DNA of 64,000 nucleotides from Sipunculus nudus (Eukaryota; Annelida; Sipuncula; Golfingiida; Sipunculidae). Both the position numbers and the translations under genes were made by a program. Shown piece by piece: positions 44,701 to 57,081 of this stretch (positions are counted from its first letter, which is position 1; the number at the start of each line of letters is the position of its first letter). Location: the NCBI GenBank assembly GCA_026874595.1, contig CM049316.1, forward strand, positions 74,057,176 through 74,121,175, given 5' to 3'. The notes under the pieces were generated by a model that was given only the letters and a program-made list of their open reading frames with translations, made no database searches and was not told the origin of the DNA.

Positions 44701-45669
44701 TATGCTATCTTTATACTGTGGTGATGGTGCATGACAGCATCTGGACACTTTTAGACACTTGTGCAGTTTGCCGTTTACCTGCTACATTGGAAATACATGT
44801 GGTGAATATTTCTAACAAATATGCATAAACTACATGAATCTACAAATAATGTCAGCAAATGAAAGTATTTTGTTGACACCAACGCATTATGCAAAGTGAA
44901 TTTTAATGGCAACTTGTTGGAACAAGTTTTATATCACAAAAATAACTTACAGCAAACGGAAGTGATACCTTAATGACACGTGCTGGTTCTTTCATACGAG
45001 CATACAGTCTAAAGTCTGCATCATCACCATATCACAATATTAGTAATCTGCACAAGGTATCTACATGAGTGTTGATTATTTCATCCATTCATTAACATTA
45101 CAAAGGCAACATACGGTAACATGTTTCGCACCTCTAATGTATTTTAATTCTGTTTTCATGCCGACAGACAGTCTGAAAGCCATCACTATATGGCAAAAGA
45201 AGCTTAGAATATATACAGCAGACATGTGTGAGCTTCTACATAATCGCGTATCTTGTCATGCACGCATGTAGTCTAAAAAATTATAAATACAAGTCTTTCC
45301 TTTGAAACAGACATGGTGTTCAGCATGAAATTCTTTATATTTTTTTAATGCATTAATAAGATTTACATGAATGTTAAGTTGATGGTAAAATTTAATATCA
45401 TGTTTGTAGATTTTAAAAAATCCTTACCATTCTTCAAGGATATATCAAGCTCCCAGTTTGATACGAGACAGAATACCTGAGTTTATTTCATCCCTCACCT
45501 CTCCAAAGCAGTTAATACATTCGTTTGCATGCAAATGAAGGGATTTCAAACAGAGGAATTAAGATATGAAACATTAATTTAATAAAACCTACCCCAGCAT
45601 ATGACACTTTCATTTAAAAGTGCAGTAATTCACCTAAATATGCTAATATGACCGATGTTGATTAAATCC

Positions 45670-45765
45670 GGGGGGCCAGTTGAGATAGCCGAGCGTTTTA
45701 CCACTCGACTGTCCATTTCATTACATTGAAACAGATACAGGGTTCAAATACGTAAAACTAATATA
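45670..45765 (-). repeat. tRNA-like SINE fragment
   Basis: Minus strand 'ggacagtcgagtggtaaaac' then 'gctcggct' matches the 44225 fragment. 'cagggttcaaatac' on + nearby resembles a B box, but its arrangement is scrambled. Confidence 0.4.
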
Positions 45766-46319
45766 TATGTTGAATATCAGCACAGTTGGATTTATTCATT
45801 TGACATTTCCCAATTGCACTAACAGAGGTTAACATGAATGCTGATCGTTAAATCTAATTACATGTATGTAGGTTTCAAATTTTCTTATGCTTAGTGCTTA
45901 CGGACATAGGCCTATCAAGTTCAATCCTAATTTCATTCCAGATTTCGACAGATAAGTTTTTTGCATCCATCACTCTTCAAAACAATCATTTTTATTAGCA
46001 TGTAAATAATAGGAAATTAAAAGGAAAAAAGAAGAAATATTGCAATAAAAACTGTTCTCCAATTCAAGTATCTAAATACATGACAAAGCAGACAAACCTC
46101 AGCCAGCAAATGACACTTTCATTTGACTACGATCACAATGTATGCGCCTACTGTGCATAACCCAACAAATTTAGGACAATTTCAATATAAACAAAACCAG
46201 AATTCAATCATCTAACAGACTTCTCGACTTTCTCGACCCCAAAACATAGGAATAGTGCACTTGGAAAGCATTCTAGGACAAATATAACCAAATGTATTGA
46301 TATTTTATAATCCAGCAGC

Positions 46320-46480
46320 CATATCGGCCGCCATCTTGGATTTTGACCAAGATGGGATGAATTCCGCTTGGCCCTATATCTGGAAATGTTGAGTATGGTC
46401 TGGCCAACTTTTATGCCAAGTTTCATCCTTCTTTCACTTTTTGCACACTTCTTCTCTTAACAGCTGGACTACAGTAAAAC
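46320..46480 (-). repeat. Inverted third copy of the 'aagatggcggcc' repeat
   Basis: Reverse complement matches 43450-43620 and 43775-43945, with 'gccgccatcttgga', 'atgccaagtttcatcct' and 'cttaacagctggac'. Confidence 0.75.
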
Positions 46481-46565
46481 AATCCGAGCACACATGCAGT
46501 CTCATTACCTCGCATACGGCTTTTTGACACAAATTTCAGTCAGTATGGCAAAAACATCTTATCAA

Positions 46566-47361
46566 ACAAATATAAAAGTACACGTGGACATCAGCTTTAT
46601 AACACTGACATAAGGGGATTTTCCACTCATCATGGGACATGATGGCTTATTATAAACAGAGTATCATACGTAATACATGTATCCTGAGAGGCAGAAACGA
46701 AGACGTTATAGGTGCGATATAGGTGCTCTATTAATCAAAATCCGTGTAATATATACAAGATTTACATTGACAAACAAAATTATAGTATTAACACGTAATG
46801 AAAAGCTAAACAAAAACTCTAGAAAGCTCTGTAACTTAAAGAAAGTACTTAATTCAGGTTAGGTCCAACCTGAAGATCACAAAACGTTCGAGGTAACACA
46901 AGTAACTCAAAGTTCAACGTAAGTCCATCTCAAAGCGTTAAAGAAAGTTCAAGGCGACGTATAATGATCCTTCACAACTGTCACAACTGAAACATCCGCA
47001 TTTTCACTTTGGGGGAGGAACAGACGTTCCCACAGCTACCGGGTTCCGGGTTAATACTAAGTTTGTCGCGGGCCAACAGTATCGTGAAGGGCGGCAAAAG
47101 TCCTTCGAGGATTTCTGTGCTGTTGTCTATTGTGTTGTGTCCGTGTGGTTTCCATTGTCCCTACTACAGAACTTGCGTGTATGTCTTTGCTTGATCCCCA
47201 CAAGAACAAACCGGGTTCGCAAAGTCCAAACAAAAGAGGGCGATCCGTAAAAGGGGGACATCATGTCGGGTGCGGCTTCAGAGGTCCACAACATTATATA
47301 TAATAAGATGAAGACGCCTAAGAGCTCATTAATTAGGTGGAGAGTGGAATTTGTATGAAAA

Positions 47362-47409
<48 letters not shown>

Positions 47410-47660
47410 CAATATATTATAACCATAATGCGTGTGATAGTTCACCGATTGGCTACCCCGAGCTTATACCATGTTGCCCTATGTTCCGAGTGGGTTGTTT
47501 TTCCGTTACCCGTAATACAAGGTTATAAATGTCCAGTCCAGGTATTCAGGATATGTTGAGATCATAACCTCTGACACATTATAGGGGCAGAATCAGCAAT
47601 ATTATGCCTATTCTTCCAAACTATCAGTTCAGCTTTGCTGTATTCAAAAGTTTAACACCT
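46566..47660. repeat. Duplicated intergenic block, copy B, split by an insertion
   Basis: Matches block A (42960-43450) at 46566-46665 and 47400-47640. Between lies about 0.7 kb of unrelated, more GC-rich sequence (46680-47365) ending at a (TA)n tract (47367-47404). The insert has no recognisable coding region. Confidence 0.72.
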
Positions 47661-48522
47661 TATTAGGGCCCTGCGTGTTTGTAAACATAGTCCACGTGAC
47701 AAGAGGGTCGATAGTGAGCCGCAACAAGCTATGTTTCATCCAGTGGGAACATTTTTTTTTTTTTGGGGGGGGGGGGGGGGCCAAGTCAGTCAGGGCATAT
47801 CCTGATTGACATGTGATTTAGCCCAGGCGGTGCAGGAGATTGAGCCCATGCGCTGTGTTTATATTTACACCTGTGATCGCGTCCGGTTCACTTTTTTTTA
47901 ACATTCGTTGAAAGGAGTAAGCTAACGGTTTCAAGGCAATATTTTGTCAGGTACAAATTTAATTTAAAGGGAGGAAGCTATTTTTCGTGTTAATTCAACA
48001 TGTTGTATAGGTGATGTGTCCCTTTTAATGGTTTAAAGTTTACCAGTAATGTTCATGCGCACAGTGCTGATGACGTTATTGTTTCTAGTAGATCATCAAT
48101 ATTGTAATCACGATCATGATAGTGATTTAGATTAGACTTCATCCTGAGGGCGGGTCTGGTATGAATCTACCTGCTTTAGTGATAAGCCTCATCCTGACCA
48201 GCGATGTGATTTTGCTGGGTATGTTATTTCTTCCTTTTCACATGCATTGGTGAACATACAAACACACACACATGTCTATATTGTTTATGTACATAGACAG
48301 ATAAGAGACATTTAAATGTCAACATTTTAATCAATCATATTATGAAGATAAAAACTGTTGCTAAATGTTCTGCTACTCCTGTAGCCTTCGTCAGAGCAAC
48401 GAGACGTAATACGTAAACAATACATGGTTTTGAGTGGTTTGCGCGGTGGGGATCTGATGTCTCTCTTCTGTCTATGTACATTCACTGTTTTGAGCCAACA
48501 CCAGGAGAATAAAAAAATGTTA

Positions 48523-48573
<51 letters not shown>

Positions 48574-50020
48574 TAATGTAATATATATATAAATAATGTA
48601 AATAATGGAATAAAGTATGATGAAAATATCTGAAAACAAAAAATCTTACAGTTCCTTTTCATAGATCAACGTAGTTGTTCATGCACCTGTTTCAATACGT
48701 AAGGTTAATCCCCCACCCCGCGGCAATGTATTCTCTGACTGATGCCAACCCTGATGTGAGCACCATCCGACAACCTGAATAATGAGTGTGCACCCATGTA
48801 AGATTGACTGGAGCGATGGATGGGAGAGAGAGGGCCTCTGTTTATACTAATATGGCGCATCAGTAGGTATGTGTGACAGTGTCACCAATAGATCTCCGAT
48901 GAATCTAAGTGCCGCTGTAATGAGACACATTTCAGTGGTGGAAGGATTGATGCGGGAACGTGATCAGAATTTAGAGTATTCTATAGTACAGTAGCGTCAC
49001 CTACCATGTGATTTGGGAACCATTCATGTTCAAACAGCTTCAACTTTACAAGTTTGGATGTCATTTAGGAACACAACCTCAAAGCCCCGCTTAGGCTGTG
49101 AACCGAGGCTTAAAGCACCAATCAAAACAAACGCTAAATATAAGACCACGTACTGTTAAACGAAACAATACTTGCTTAATGAAATATGGACTGCAAAAAT
49201 ACATTGCTAATGTACGGATCTGAAACGAGGATTGAAATCATATTACATTTAATCATTTGAGATGATGGTTTTCAGAGAAAATGTATCCTCAAGATGCAAG
49301 GCCTTTTAGTCACTTGCAAAAGTATTGTGAATTAAAGAATATTAGGTTGTGGATTTAATATAAAACGGGCGAATATGATGTGTACCTTATTAATTACCAT
49401 GATTAAATATACCAACATTATATAAGCAACCAGAAACAACGATCAACCTCACCCTTGAATAATATATCAACTTAATATCTATATTCATCACACTTTTTTT
49501 GTTCGGTCTTAAATTTAAAAAGTAGAAAAATGATGATATACTGGTATGTAGAAAGTTTCTTTTTAATATATAATAAATACTTATAAAAATGCATTGACAT
49601 TTTCTTCGGATAATAAAACCTGATTAGAACTTGAAATAAACTTGATGTATATATACACACACACATATATATATTTATATATATATATATATATATATAT
49701 TATAGCTTTTTGTCCAGGATTGTTTAGAAACAGAAATATTATCAGGTTACTTTTTGTGATATATTTAATTGATCTCAAACTGTAAACCCTAATAGTACTG
49801 TCCAACTGACGCGAAAAACAGAAGTTCATGTAACGCCCACCCATACTAGCATAATAATCCCCCCCCCCCTTTACTATACTAAGTGAATGAACCCACACAG
49901 AACGACTGACTGAATGATCTTCCCTCTTACTTCCTATACAAGCAAACCAAGCTGATACCCCCCCCCCCTTTTTTTTTCTTAATCAGAATAAACCCAGTCT
50001 ATGTGTTTAAGTTTATGTGA
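47660..50020. other. Intergenic, simple repeats only
   Basis: Contains adjacent poly-T and poly-G runs (about 47753-47780), a (TA)n tract (48520-48590), and C9-10 runs at about 49860 and 49960. No gene recognised. Confidence 0.6.
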
Positions 50021-50025
50021 CGCAC

Positions 50026-50180
50026 TGGCTTCTGTGGCTCAGGGGTAGAGCGCAGGACTCGAATGATGAGCGCTTTGCCGGCTTATTGGGAAGGCTGTAC
50101 CCCACAGCCGTGCATCACTCACATACGAGTGCGTCTTTGGGAATTTCCTCTGAGTTATGACCCGGAGGTGCAGGTAGACA
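50026..50180 (+). repeat. tRNA-derived SINE head
   Basis: 'tctgtggctcaggggtagag' then 'cgc' is a tRNA A-box/D-arm word. The next 100 bp does not fold into a tRNA, so this is a SINE-type repeat. Confidence 0.5.
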
Positions 50181-50597
50181 CCGGTCCTGGGTGACACCAG
50201 GATACAAAATAAAATGATAGGAAGCGAGTCCTACCGCCCTGTCAAGTAGTCTCAAACCAAAATGGAAACTCTGCAGATGTACATACTTATGTGGGGCATA
50301 TATAAAAGAAATATTTTATCATATATTTTATCAGGTTACGTTGGTAAAACGCTCGGACCTTTCCGAAAATTTTTGGCTGCCCTGTGCGGGACAACAATAC
50401 GAAATAAATTGCTAAAAATAATACATTCTTAAGAAGGAATACCGAATTTCCTTATTAACTTGATAGTGATACTAAACTGACGTGTCCGCAAAGGTTGGAT
50501 GTGTATACATCAGGAATGTCAGTCAGATTGCATACAAAATCATGCCATAACAAGGCATAAATACTGAACATAACTTTTCATTTATTATTGATTCTTG

Positions 50598-50770
50598 CGT
50601 TCTCGAGCTGGGAGAGGTCCGCGGCAACTCCGCCAGGTTTGTGCAGTCATTTTCCCGTGGGCCGGGATAGGTTCGCGCATCTTGATCTTTTTTAAAGATT
50701 TTCTTTGGGCCGGGAGAGGTCCGCGTTATCTTGGCTAGGTTTGTGCAGTACGCGATTTTCCCTTGGCCGT
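50598..50770. repeat. GC-rich tandem duplication
   Basis: 'gggagaggtccgcg' with 'ccaggtttgtgcagt' and 'attttccc' occurs at about 50610-50655 and again at about 50710-50762, with a third partial copy ('gggataggttcgcgc') between. Function unknown. Confidence 0.6.
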
Positions 50771-51259
50771 AGTCTACTCAACTTATATTCCTGTCGGGAT
50801 GCAAGCTGGGTAAATAACTCTGCCTCGGATAGGTAACTTCCCTCCCGACATCTGTTATATGCACTGTTAAAGTCGAAACGTAAATAAAAGAAAATTGTAG
50901 CTTGTACTGTCAGTGTCATATAGCAAGTAAAGAAGACATAAAATCTTATATCAACCACTGATCTAACAATATCTGGCACACAACAAACATAGTTTTTTCG
51001 TTCGTTTGCCTGGTATATCATAGAATATAGGTCAGACTAGCCTCGATTTTGGGTCCCCTGGTATTTCCGATATAGACCTATCCTAAATGTAAGCTGTATT
51101 TATATGTCAAAATGTTAGGGTTTGCCCATGTTAAAAATTATCCAGGCATTAATATGTCATTCTCAAAATACAATAAGACATGAGTTCAGAGTAAGAAAAA
51201 AATAGGTGGTACCACAGATCTTTTTCATTTATTTAGATCAATACCCACGTCATCCACCA

Positions 51260-51455
51260 TGTCCCTTATACAAGGGATATTTAGAGTGTCACACCAAAAA
51301 CTGCAATATTATTATAATCCATATTCATTTAAAACATACAATCTCTGTCCAGTTTAATGGATATATGAAACTCAATTTTCGCCTAAATAAAACAAATTGA
51401 ATCTTCTCTTTTTTATGTCTAACTTTCAACAAATATACTTATTATTATGAGTCTC
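51260..51455 (+). repeat. Start of copy 3 homology (upstream flank)
   Basis: 'caagggatatt(t/a)agagtg' to 'caacaaatatactta' matches 16810-17060 upstream of copy 2, so copy 3 arose from a duplication that included this flank. Confidence 0.75.
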
Positions 51456-51470
51456 ACAAAAAAGTGTGAC

Positions 51471-53148
51471 CACATTTCAATGAAAAAACTGTTTCATGTA
51501 AAAGTTGAAGATCTGGCGCATCTAATGATACAATATTTTTGTATGTTTGATATAAATATATTTTGCTACAAACTGTCGAAAAAGGGTAGTTTGCTGAAAA
51601 TACCCAAAATGACGTCGTGTCAAAGACGTTCCACAGCCGACGTCATGAATCCACAGTACTGTACGTGCATACCATGTTAAACAAAAGGATGATGTCTAAC
51701 AAAAATTACAGTCAATATATCTTTTTATGCATAAATAGAGAGACAATTTTACCTCTAAATATCCATATTTCCCAAGATTTAATGAAAGTTGACGACGTCG
51801 TGCCGCCAAAAACATAAACATACAACTGTCGTCTGTGAATGTATTCGACTGATCACGTTAACTCTTGCTCTATTCAGCTTTGTCTCTATGTACGTTTTAT
51901 ATGTCAAATAAATATAAATTGTGTGATAAACAGTCATTTTTGTGGACAGAGTATAAAGACTACATTTTATACATGTCATTTATCTTATTTATTTTTTTTT
52001 GTCCTGTCAGACTACTTTATGTAAGGACAATCAGATGGGAACATCCCCTCCCCATGAGTAACAGACCGATAGCCCTTAAAATCGAGACGAACGCGGGAGA
52101 AACACGGGACCGTGTTGGGCATATCATCCATATGTGACCACATTTTATAATATTATATATATAATACAAACTTAAATGGCTGGTCAAATAAAATGTGGTC
52201 ACACCTTATTTTTGTCAATATTTATTGTGAAAAATGTGGTCACCCCATATATATCAACATTTTATAATATTATATATATAATACAAACTTATTAGGCTGG
52301 TCAAATAAAATGTGGTCACACCTTATTTTTGTCAATATTCTTTGGTGAAAAATGTGGTCACACCATATGTGACCACATTTTATAATATTCTACATATAAT
52401 ACAAACTTATATTGCTGGTCAAGTAAAATGTGGTCACAACTTATTTTTTTATTGGTAAAAAATATGGTCTCTTGGTTTGAAAATAATTCAAAATTAAATT
52501 TAGAAAAAATAAGGGATATGATGATGTAAGAATATATTTAAATGTGGTCACAACACCTTTTTTTTACTATTTCTAACTACTATATGTGGTCACACAATTT
52601 ATAAAAAAGAGATCACACCTTAATAATGTCATTAACTATAACTAATAAATTTTGTCACACTTAATAATTATTTTATTAAAAATAAGGATATTATTATGTA
52701 AGTATAACAAAGAATGTTGTAACATAATGCGGACGAACGTGTTTCTCCCGTGTCTTGCTTGATTTTAATTGCATGACTTGTCACGTGACACTCGACATTT
52801 GTTTACGTTCTGGCGGCAGGGCGTCGTCACCTTGAACGTACATCAAGTGAAATGTGGATAAAAAGAGGTAAAAAAGTATAAACATATATGGGTAATATTA
52901 TATATTGACTGTAAATTTTATAAGACATCATCTAAATGTTTAACATGGTATATATGTATATTACTGTGGATTCATGACGTCGGCTCAGAACGTCTTTGAC
53001 ACGACGTCATTTTGGGTATTTTCGGCAAACTACCCTTTTTCGACAGTTTGTAGCAAAATAAATATATAAATAACATACAAAAATATGATATCATTAGATG
53101 CGCCGGATCGTCAACTTTATCATGCAAAAAAAAATTTAGTGAAATGTG
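51471..53148. mobile_element. Foldback/MITE-like DNA element with inverted repeats of about 365 bp
   Basis: Left arm 51471-51835 and right arm 52785-53148 are inverted copies: both ends read CACATTTCA inward, then share 'ggcgcatctaatgata', 'ctacaaactgtcgaaaaagg', 'acccaaaatgacgtcgtgtc' and 'accatgttaaac'. The 0.95-kb centre has no transposase. It holds three tandem units of about 124 bp (52130-52460) and many copies of 'tgtggtcaca' in both orientations. It sits inside the copy 3 promoter flank and replaces about 230 bp present in copies 1 and 2. Confidence 0.85.
52130..52460. repeat. Tandem repeat inside the foldback element, about 124 bp x 3
   Basis: Each unit runs 'acattttataatattatata', 'aatacaaactta', 'ctggtcaaataaaatgtggt' and 'cacaccttatttttgtcaat'. 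Repeated GTGGTCAC/GTGACCAC words are candidate transposase-binding sites, by analogy only. Confidence 0.85.
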
Positions 53149-53310
53149 TTATGATCGCCAATAACATGCTTGCACCGCCTCAGTGGGCGCTGTTCACACC
53201 GCCACGCTTGGACGGCTATGTGTTTTATTCCCGCTATACTTCCCCATCAACTAAAACGGATCATTCTGGTTTGTCGCCGTATGTATAAATAGGGACCACT
53301 TACACGAGCG
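53149..53310 (+). promoter_or_regulatory. Copy 3 promoter relic with TATA box at 53284-53292
   Basis: TATAAATAG at 53284-53292 with the conserved GC-rich block ('gcaccgcctcagtgggcgct', 'accgccacgcttggacgg'). The core is preserved although the gene is dead. The foldback element ends directly upstream. Confidence 0.65.
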
Positions 53311-53602
53311 TTTTGTCACAAGAAAACCAATAGCTACTGGAGTAAAACAAGACCGACCAATGCGACTCTGAAGATTAATGCTAAGGTAATCATGTACGGT
53401 ATTATAACTGCTAGGAGTTTAGTTGCTTTTTTACTGAATCTGCTATGAATTTCAGAAATAATCTAGAGAAAAACATACTGTAGAATATAAAAAAATTATA
53501 TTTTTTTATATTTTTATATATAAATATAAAATATACCTTTGAAATGTAAGTGACAAGTTATTTTTATTTAAATATATAAAATTAATTAATGTATTAAAAG
53601 CA

Positions 53603-53607
53603 TGTAT

Positions 53608-53655
<48 letters not shown>

Positions 53656-53687
53656 ACATCATCCCAAACAAGTAACGTAAATGAAAA

Positions 53688-53772
<85 letters not shown>
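53603..53772. repeat. Two (TA)n tracts in copy 3 intron 1
   Basis: TA tracts at 53603-53651 and 53689-53772, separated by 37 bp. Confidence 0.94.
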
Positions 53773-53773
<1 letters not shown>

Positions 53774-54529
53774 AACTAGATAAAAGAGAATTATTAGAAG
53801 TAAATTCTTCTACTCCCATCGAAAGGATAGTTTAATATATAAAAAAGTAAGCATACAAGTACGTCTATTAATATCCAGTTACAGTCTTCGTGCGACCATG
53901 CGATCGAGTTATAATTGTGTGCCATCATGCAAATGTTCCGTATGGATATAGCTTCAGCAGTTAATACCAGTGTACGTTTTTGTATACGTTGGTCATGTGA
54001 GGTCATGCACATCTTGTAATAAACGAAAGAAACACACTGTATGTCTTTTTATATGATAACACATTCTTTCTATCCACCAGATGTCGCTACTGTACGTCGT
54101 GCAGCTCAGCCTTCTGCCTTCGGCTTCACGGCCCCAGATTCGGCGGGAGAACTTGGGATAGGTACGGATATATACATAATATATGGGTGAACGTTTTGTG
54201 TCATCAGTTTTATGGTTCAGACAAACTGTGGTGAAACAGCATAATATTAAAACATACAAACACTTTGAAATTATGTAAATTTGAATATTTGTCCAAACTG
54301 TTACAATTATATTAAGTAATTCACATTTTAAAATACAGATGCAAGGCAGTATTTGTAAAACAAACATAATATAAAAGTGCTGTGAAGATAAGATTTTTAA
54401 GATTACAAATGTAAATTTAAACTTAAGTTTAAAGTGAACCCAGAAGACGCTGCAGACCTACGGCCGGTGGCTCCTCCTAGGGGTGTGCGACCAGATACTA
54501 CACCTTGGAGCCGATGTGACAAAACATGC

Positions 54530-55315
54530 TGTAAACTTATGTTACTTTACTAAACTTCGTATTTCTCCCACTCACGTTCTCATTCAAGCAAGTTCGTGGC
54601 ACTTGTGGCACCCGGCCACAACAGATGAATTCGGCAACTTAGGTGACCATTTTTATTCTTCAGTAGTATCCAATAGATAATAAAAAAATGTCAATACATA
54701 AAAAGTGTCTTCAGTGCAGAGTGGCCAAAAGGAATCCCCCACACATAATATACCCTGGCTTTTGTTCTCTCTCTCATTGGAATATTACCAATAACATCAC
54801 CCCATTCACTCCATTGGTCAGGCGGGTAAGGTGAACTCCACCCCCTATACTGACCAATGAAATGAAGGGACAGTTAGTTGATTATACCCTGACATATACA
54901 AGGTCTACATACAGTGTAATTATACGTTATCGTGATATCATCTATCTGTGTGTGTGCTCCTGGCTGACTAAACATCACGGACCCCCCGTTAGTGGTCACC
55001 CTGGTGAGATCAACACGTTTACCCTGGTGAGATGAACAGATTAGGACCTCGCCAAGTGACCATGACTTGTAGATCATGCAATCAGTACATAGGCATCATG
55101 GAACAAAGACTAGTTATGTGTGAAATGTCACCAGGTAACGCCGAGGTTTGATTGTATACTTAAGATTAAATTTACAAAATCAGTTAAGTAATAGTAATAA
55201 TTAAAATATTCAAATTAATGAGAACAGCTGTAAATGAGAGAGATAAGCCCATTGAACTCATTTAGTGTGACTTGAAATAACAATAATATACAGCCTATCA
55301 TGCCAAATCTAACAA
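54530..55315. other. Insertion of about 0.79 kb inside the TSP1 exon of copy 3
   Basis: The exon reads TTPWSRCDKTC up to 54529 and resumes with GGGKRTRIYN at 55316. In between is unrelated sequence with no recognised coding or terminal repeats; 'acatgc' on the left and 'acaatgc' on the right could be a decayed target duplication. Confidence 0.7.
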
Positions 55316-55566
55316 TGCGGTGGTGGCAAGAGAACTAGAATTTACAACAGAAAAAGAGAGATAATGGGCTGTAACAACAACCCCTGTACACCTGGTGAGT
55401 GCAAACTCGTAAACCAAAACGTACACCTGATCAATAAAGAATACCAAAATTTAAGCATCGCTGCCGATTGACAAGTTGATGATCAGGTTACAGTGATTAT
55501 TCCTTAAGATGATCCTTAAGATTAAAATGATAAAGTATATATATATATGTATATATAAATAAATAT

Positions 55567-55820
55567 GTATGAATAGCCATGCTGGTCACTTGTATATAGA
55601 TGGAAGGGTATACACAGAATAATCGGTTCACTGCCGGTGGGATTCGAACCCACAATCTTTCGATTTCCAGTGCGGCTGCCTTAACCACTTGGCCAATCCC
55701 CAGCCCCTCTGCGTATTTGCACACTTTTATAGGAACCAGCGAAGTGACGTCTCGGCAGTGAACCGACTTTTCTGTGTATACCCTTTCCATCAATATACAA
55801 TGAACCATGGCTATGCATAC
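55567..55820. mobile_element. Foldback element with tRNA-like loop
   Basis: Arms 55567-55636 and 55753-55820 are inverted copies ('gtatgaatagccat' against 'atggctatgcatac'; 'gtatacacagaat' with 'cggttcactgccg' against 'cggcagtgaaccg' with 'tctgtgtatac'). The 116-bp loop contains, on the minus strand, 'ggccaagtggttaaggcagc' and 'gtgggttcgaatcccac': the D-arm and T-arm of a Ser/Leu-type tRNA. The acceptor stem is absent, so this is a SINE dimer or foldback, not a tRNA gene. Confidence 0.75.
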
Positions 55821-56207
55821 ATCTATATATATAATATATGCCGCACACCATATAAGGCCATCAGTTCTCCCTGCTGCATGCAAAGACGCCGTGCCGACAC
55901 ATGTAATGGTGAGACTATGACGTCATTACTGTGACGTCACTTCGCTAATAAAATTTAATTGGCCTGCGTTTTGACTTACCACCTTTCCCTCAGTTTCTCT
56001 CTTAGAGGTATATAACACTTTCCTTCATGTATATTTAAATGCAATTCTAATCGCTTTTGACAAAATCGTTTTCAAAAATTTGTATTTACTTTTTCATTAT
56101 AGTAGACAACAAGTTACCGAGTAATTTTGCAAGAATGTAAATATAAGTTGTTATGTTCGGGCAGTTTTTTATAAACAAAGGTAAATTTAATGATTTTTCT
56201 GTTTTAG

Positions 56208-56469
56208 ATATCGTGCCCGATGCAGCCCTTACATTAATAATAAATGTTACCTGCCTCACCCGAAAACCTGTACACAATACTTCGTTTGTTACCGTCGTCC
56301 GGTCTTCCAGCAAGTCACACGCGGCCCTCCTGTAACAGCACGCCCAATGACGGCTCAACAGCCGCCCTACACTTACTACAAATTTAGAACATCGTGTCCA
56401 CTAAGAACAGGGTAGAATAACTTAATGAAAAGTGTGAATCGTCACAATATCCGTGCAGGTACCACCCAG
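56208..56469 (+). pseudogene. CBM14 exon relic of copy 3
   Basis: In one frame it reads CSPYINNKCYLPHPKTCTQYFVCYRRP, then an insert of about 19 residues, then YTYYKFRTSCPLRTG and a TAG. The entry phase is two bases off. The acceptor (ctgttttag) and donor (CAG|GTAAAT) are preserved. Confidence 0.8.
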
Positions 56470-57081
56470 GTAAATCACATCTACTGAGTTTAAATTTTGC
56501 TTAGCAAAAAAATGTATGTCCCAATATTAGTGGCGTATGATTGCTCTTTGTTGCACTAAAGACAATTAGTTTTGGTAATTACTTGCGGGAAGGCCAACGA
56601 ATTTGTCCTTCCAGGTTTACATGCATTCCACATTATCCATTGTATATATAGGGGGACATCTTATATAAGAGGAAATGAATTTAGAGAAGCCCATTTCTTA
56701 TTCAACTAAGATTGTCGGATCCCTTTTAATTATAAGGCCTTCAACAGTATGCAATATATGCTCACCACACTGAATTGGTGCGTGTCATTTTGATGTCACA
56801 TTTTTATTGGCCTGTTCAGTGATCTCCTATCTTAGTGTTGCCTTTTTGTGTTACAAATGTTGGCCCATGGACTGATATATTATGAAATATTTTTTTCAGG
56901 AGACATGTACACTAGTTTTATATATAATCAGAGCTGCAGTAAAATTAACATGAAGAGTAATATTTATAAAATAATTATTTTATTTAAGGTTGGTATTTTA
57001 TTATTGTTTTCCGGTATAAGCTTTAAATAATCATTTGCGCGCTTTCTTTTTAATCATTGTTCTATTTCTTCTATTTAATAG

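Noticed and set aside
55612-55710. Functional tRNA-Ser or tRNA-Leu gene
   Set aside because: D-arm and T-arm are good but the 5' GGGGATT has no 3' partner, and the sequence lies in a foldback repeat.
55497-55883. 128-codon minus-strand frame containing VWVRIPPAV-like text
   Set aside because: The text is the translation of a tRNA T-arm; the frame spans the foldback SINE and is not a gene.
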